Assembly: GCA_031280065.1 (NCBI GenBank) | Contig: JAITHH010000303.1 | Location: 1-6,741 of the forward strand | DNA length: 6,741 nt | Reading direction: 5' to 3' | From: Treponema sp. | GTDB lineage: Bacteria; Spirochaetota; Spirochaetia; Treponematales; Breznakiellaceae | Shown: positions 5,563 to 6,741 of the stretch, piece by piece | Numbering within the stretch: the first letter of the stretch is position 1 | Layout of the letters: every line of letters starts with the position of its first letter | Notes under the pieces: generated by a model | What the model saw: the letters and a program-made list of their open reading frames with translations, nothing else | The model's database searches: none | What the model was told of the DNA's origin: nothing | Position numbers and translations under genes: made by a program

Positions 5563-6357
5563 ATGAGGAAGTTTTTTGTAGGGCTTATTCTCATCCTGAT
5601 TTTAGGGGGGACCGCCTTCTTCTTCGGCTGGGCCCAGCTTACCGTTCCCCCCGGTTCGTATGGGGTGATGCGCTCAAAGACCCATGGCATTGACGCCGGT
5701 CTTATCCGGGAGGGTGAATTCCGCTGGGTATGGTACAAACTCATTCCGGCTAATGTCAGCATCACCCTGTTCACCCCTTCCCATATTGAGCGGCTTATCT
5801 CGGTACGGGGCGTCTTGCCTCAGGCGGATTCCTACAAGACCTTCTTGGGGCTGGACGCCCGTTTTTCCTATGAAGTGAGCGCGTCCCTCTCTTTTTCCAT
5901 TAAACCGGAGGCCCTGGCCGCCCTCGTGAGCGGACAGGGCCTGACCAGCCAGGAAACGCTGCAGGACTACGAGGGGAAGCTGGCGGCGGCGCTTGAGAGT
6001 TTTGCTGAACAGCGCCTGCGGGTCTATGCGGAAGAGGGCGATACCCTGATGAAGCTCCTGGAGACCGGTTCCCCGGAGCGGCTTTTGGCAGACATACGCC
6101 ATGCGTACCCTGACCTGGAAAATCTGTTCTGCGCTGTCCGCGCCTCCACGGTTCCCGACTTTGCGCTGTACCAATCGGCCCGTTCCTTGTACGAGGAATA
6201 CCTCCAGCGGCAGAGGGAGCTGCTGGCCGCCGAAGTCAGGGAGTCCGCCGGGCGGCGATTAGAGTCTCAATTCCGCTTTGACGAGCTTGCCAGATACGGC
6301 GAACTTTTGACCAAATACCCCATCCTGCTCGAATACCTTGCCCTGGGGAACCGCTGA
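5563..6357 (+). CDS. N-terminally anchored protein, possibly SPFH/Band-7-like
   Basis: 264 residues beginning MRKFFVGLILILILGGTAFF, a single hydrophobic anchor or uncleaved signal (about 4-25). The part after the anchor has the feel of an SPFH/Band-7 N-terminus: LTVPPGSYGVMRSKTHG (about 27-43), a Gly-rich turn leading to a strand-rich stretch with FRWVWYKLIP and LDARFSYEVS (about 100-110). The second half is strongly helical and charged (about 135-260: LEEYLQ-like heptads, ESFAEQRLRVYAEE, YEEYLQRQRELLAAEVRES) and may form a coiled coil. SPFH proteins scaffold membrane domains and often regulate proteases; whether that applies here is inference and no full family motif is present. It could equally be a lineage-specific hypothetical. 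The start has a strong ribosome site and promoter. The final three codons and stop (GGG AAC CGC TGA) come from the element inserted at 6345; the ancestral ending is probably LEQER, stop at 6603-6605. Confidence 0.8.
   Translation: MRKFFVGLILILILGGTAFFFGWAQLTVPPGSYGVMRSKTHGIDAGLIREGEFRWVWYKLIPANVSITLFTPSHIERLISVRGVLPQADSYKTFLGLDARFSYEVSASLSFSIKPEALAALVSGQGLTSQETLQDYEGKLAAALESFAEQRLRVYAEEGDTLMKLLETGSPERLLADIRHAYPDLENLFCAVRASTVPDFALYQSARSLYEEYLQRQRELLAAEVRESAGRRLESQFRFDELARYGELLTKYPILLEYLALGNR
6338..6344. repeat. Left copy of putative target-site duplication TTGCCCT
   Basis: This 7-mer recurs at 6583-6589, directly abutting the right end of the inserted element. Joining the left copy to the base after the right copy gives CTT GCC CTA GAA CAG GAG CGC TAA, an in-frame continuation of the coding sequence. 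Confidence 0.6.
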
Positions 6358-6582
6358 TTAAATCAGGGATTTTAACAGCGTCCACGGATTACACGGATTT
6401 AAACCACAGATGTACACAGATTGCGAACCTTCGGTTCGACGCTGATGCTATTCATCTGTGGCATCCTTTTCATCCGCGTAATCTGCGGTTCCCCTGGTAA
6501 CTGTTCTTTTTACCACAGAAACCGCACGGAAAAGGACTTCCTTTCCGCGTCCCTTCGGCGGTTCGGTTCGCTTTAATCAGCG
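6345..6582. mobile_element. 238-bp MITE-like palindromic element inserted in the 3' end of the SPFH-like gene
   Basis: A non-coding element with 11-bp perfect terminal inverted repeats, CGCTGATTAAA (6352-6362) and TTTAATCAGCG (6572-6582). It is flanked by the direct repeat TTGCCCT (6338-6344 and 6583-6589); on the left seven bases (GGGGAAC) separate that repeat from the inverted terminus. Inside is a nested cruciform: CCACGGATTACACGGAT (6382-6398) pairs at 14 of 17 positions with 6472-6488, CCACAGATG (6404-6412) pairs exactly with 6453-6461, and CGAACC-TTC-GGTTCG (6424-6438) caps it. Two small hairpins occupy the right half (6496-6514, 6527-6547). The outer and inner left arms are diverged copies of one another. 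No transposase is encoded, so it would depend on an enzyme elsewhere. From memory, similar strings recur in many environmental genomes; I could not check this. Confidence 0.65.
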
Positions 6583-6605
6583 TTGCCCTAGAACAGGAGC
6601 GCTAA
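6583..6605 (+). pseudogene. Stranded original 3' end of the SPFH-like gene
   Basis: After the element, TT GCC CTA GAA CAG GAG CGC TAA repeats the last pre-insertion codons and then reads Glu-Gln-Glu-Arg-stop, a charged tail of the kind expected after KYPILLEYLAL. It is no longer translated because the element brings an in-frame TGA (6355-6357). Reconstructed, the ancestral protein would be about 265 residues, against 264 now. Confidence 0.55.
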
Positions 6606-6651
6606 ACTAGGCAGGGGCGGGAGCCCCCGGTACTCCCTTCAAATCGCCGCG

Positions 6652-6741
6652 CTACTGGATATTGAAGTAAAAGCGTTCCAGGTAGGCGGCCCGCCGCCGG
6701 GCTTCGGCGCGGCGGGGGCTTTGGGGATATTCCTGAATCAG
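6652..6741 (-). CDS. C-terminal 29 codons of a minus-strand gene, possibly TPR/BamD-like
   Basis: An open frame enters from the right edge and ends at TAG (6652-6654). The visible tail reads LIQEYPQSPRRAEARRRAA then YLERFYFNIQ. EYPxSPxxxEA is typical of the end of tetratricopeptide units in BamD/YbgF-like periplasmic proteins, but 29 residues are too few to assign it. The base composition (a run of CGC, GCC and CGG codons) and the lack of stops support it as coding. It converges on the SPFH-like gene; no T-tract terminator lies between them. Confidence 0.6.
   Translation of the reverse strand: MIQEYPQSPRRAEARRRAAYLERFYFNIQ

Noticed and set aside
6614..6627. GGGGC-GGGA-GCCCC hairpin between the convergent genes as a bidirectional terminator
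   Set aside because: The stem is only five base pairs and no T-run follows on either strand.

Overview
The window reads as a compact, GC-rich bacterial chromosome segment with no phage, plasmid, rRNA, tRNA or CRISPR signal. I suspect a Treponema-like spirochaete. The grounds are the gene content (a Rep-like helicase beside TPR, glycosyltransferase and acyltransferase genes) and the density of GC-rich palindromic intergenic repeats, which resembles termite-gut treponemes as I remember them. This is inference only; no marker gene settles it.

Layout. Positions 4421 to 1 on the minus strand form a tightly packed probable operon, in transcription order: a Rep/PcrA/UvrD-type DNA helicase (672 aa), a secreted or periplasmic TPR protein, a membrane-anchored family 2 glycosyltransferase, and the N-terminal 132 residues of a PlsC-type acyltransferase cut by the window edge. 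Gaps between them are 4, 22 and 21 nt. A good sigma70-like promoter sits directly on the helicase start. Positions 4422-4713 hold no gene but a cluster of direct and inverted repeats. Positions 5450 to 4714 (minus) are a two-gene unit: a small three-helix membrane protein overlapping by ATGA an AroH-type chorismate mutase. From a shared, more AT-rich divergent region (5451-5562), a plus-strand gene (5563-6357) with a clear promoter and ribosome site encodes an N-terminally anchored protein that may be SPFH-like. Positions 6358-6651 are mostly a 238-bp MITE-like element, and the C-terminal 29 codons of a minus-strand gene, possibly TPR-type, fill 6652-6741.

How they fit. The last two genes of the large operon point to envelope lipid or glycolipid synthesis (GT2 plus acyltransferase), with the TPR protein probably exported. 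The helicase is a housekeeping replication or repair protein that seems to share the promoter rather than the pathway. Chorismate mutase feeds phenylalanine and tyrosine synthesis.

The most interesting observation concerns the repeats. The 238-bp element at 6345-6582 has inserted into the 3' end of the SPFH-like gene, supplies its present stop codon, and is flanked by a 7-bp direct repeat beyond which the apparent original C-terminal codons and stop survive in frame. A second GC-rich repeat appears to lie in frame inside the signal peptide of the TPR protein. I found no convincing evidence of a wholly new multi-gene system.
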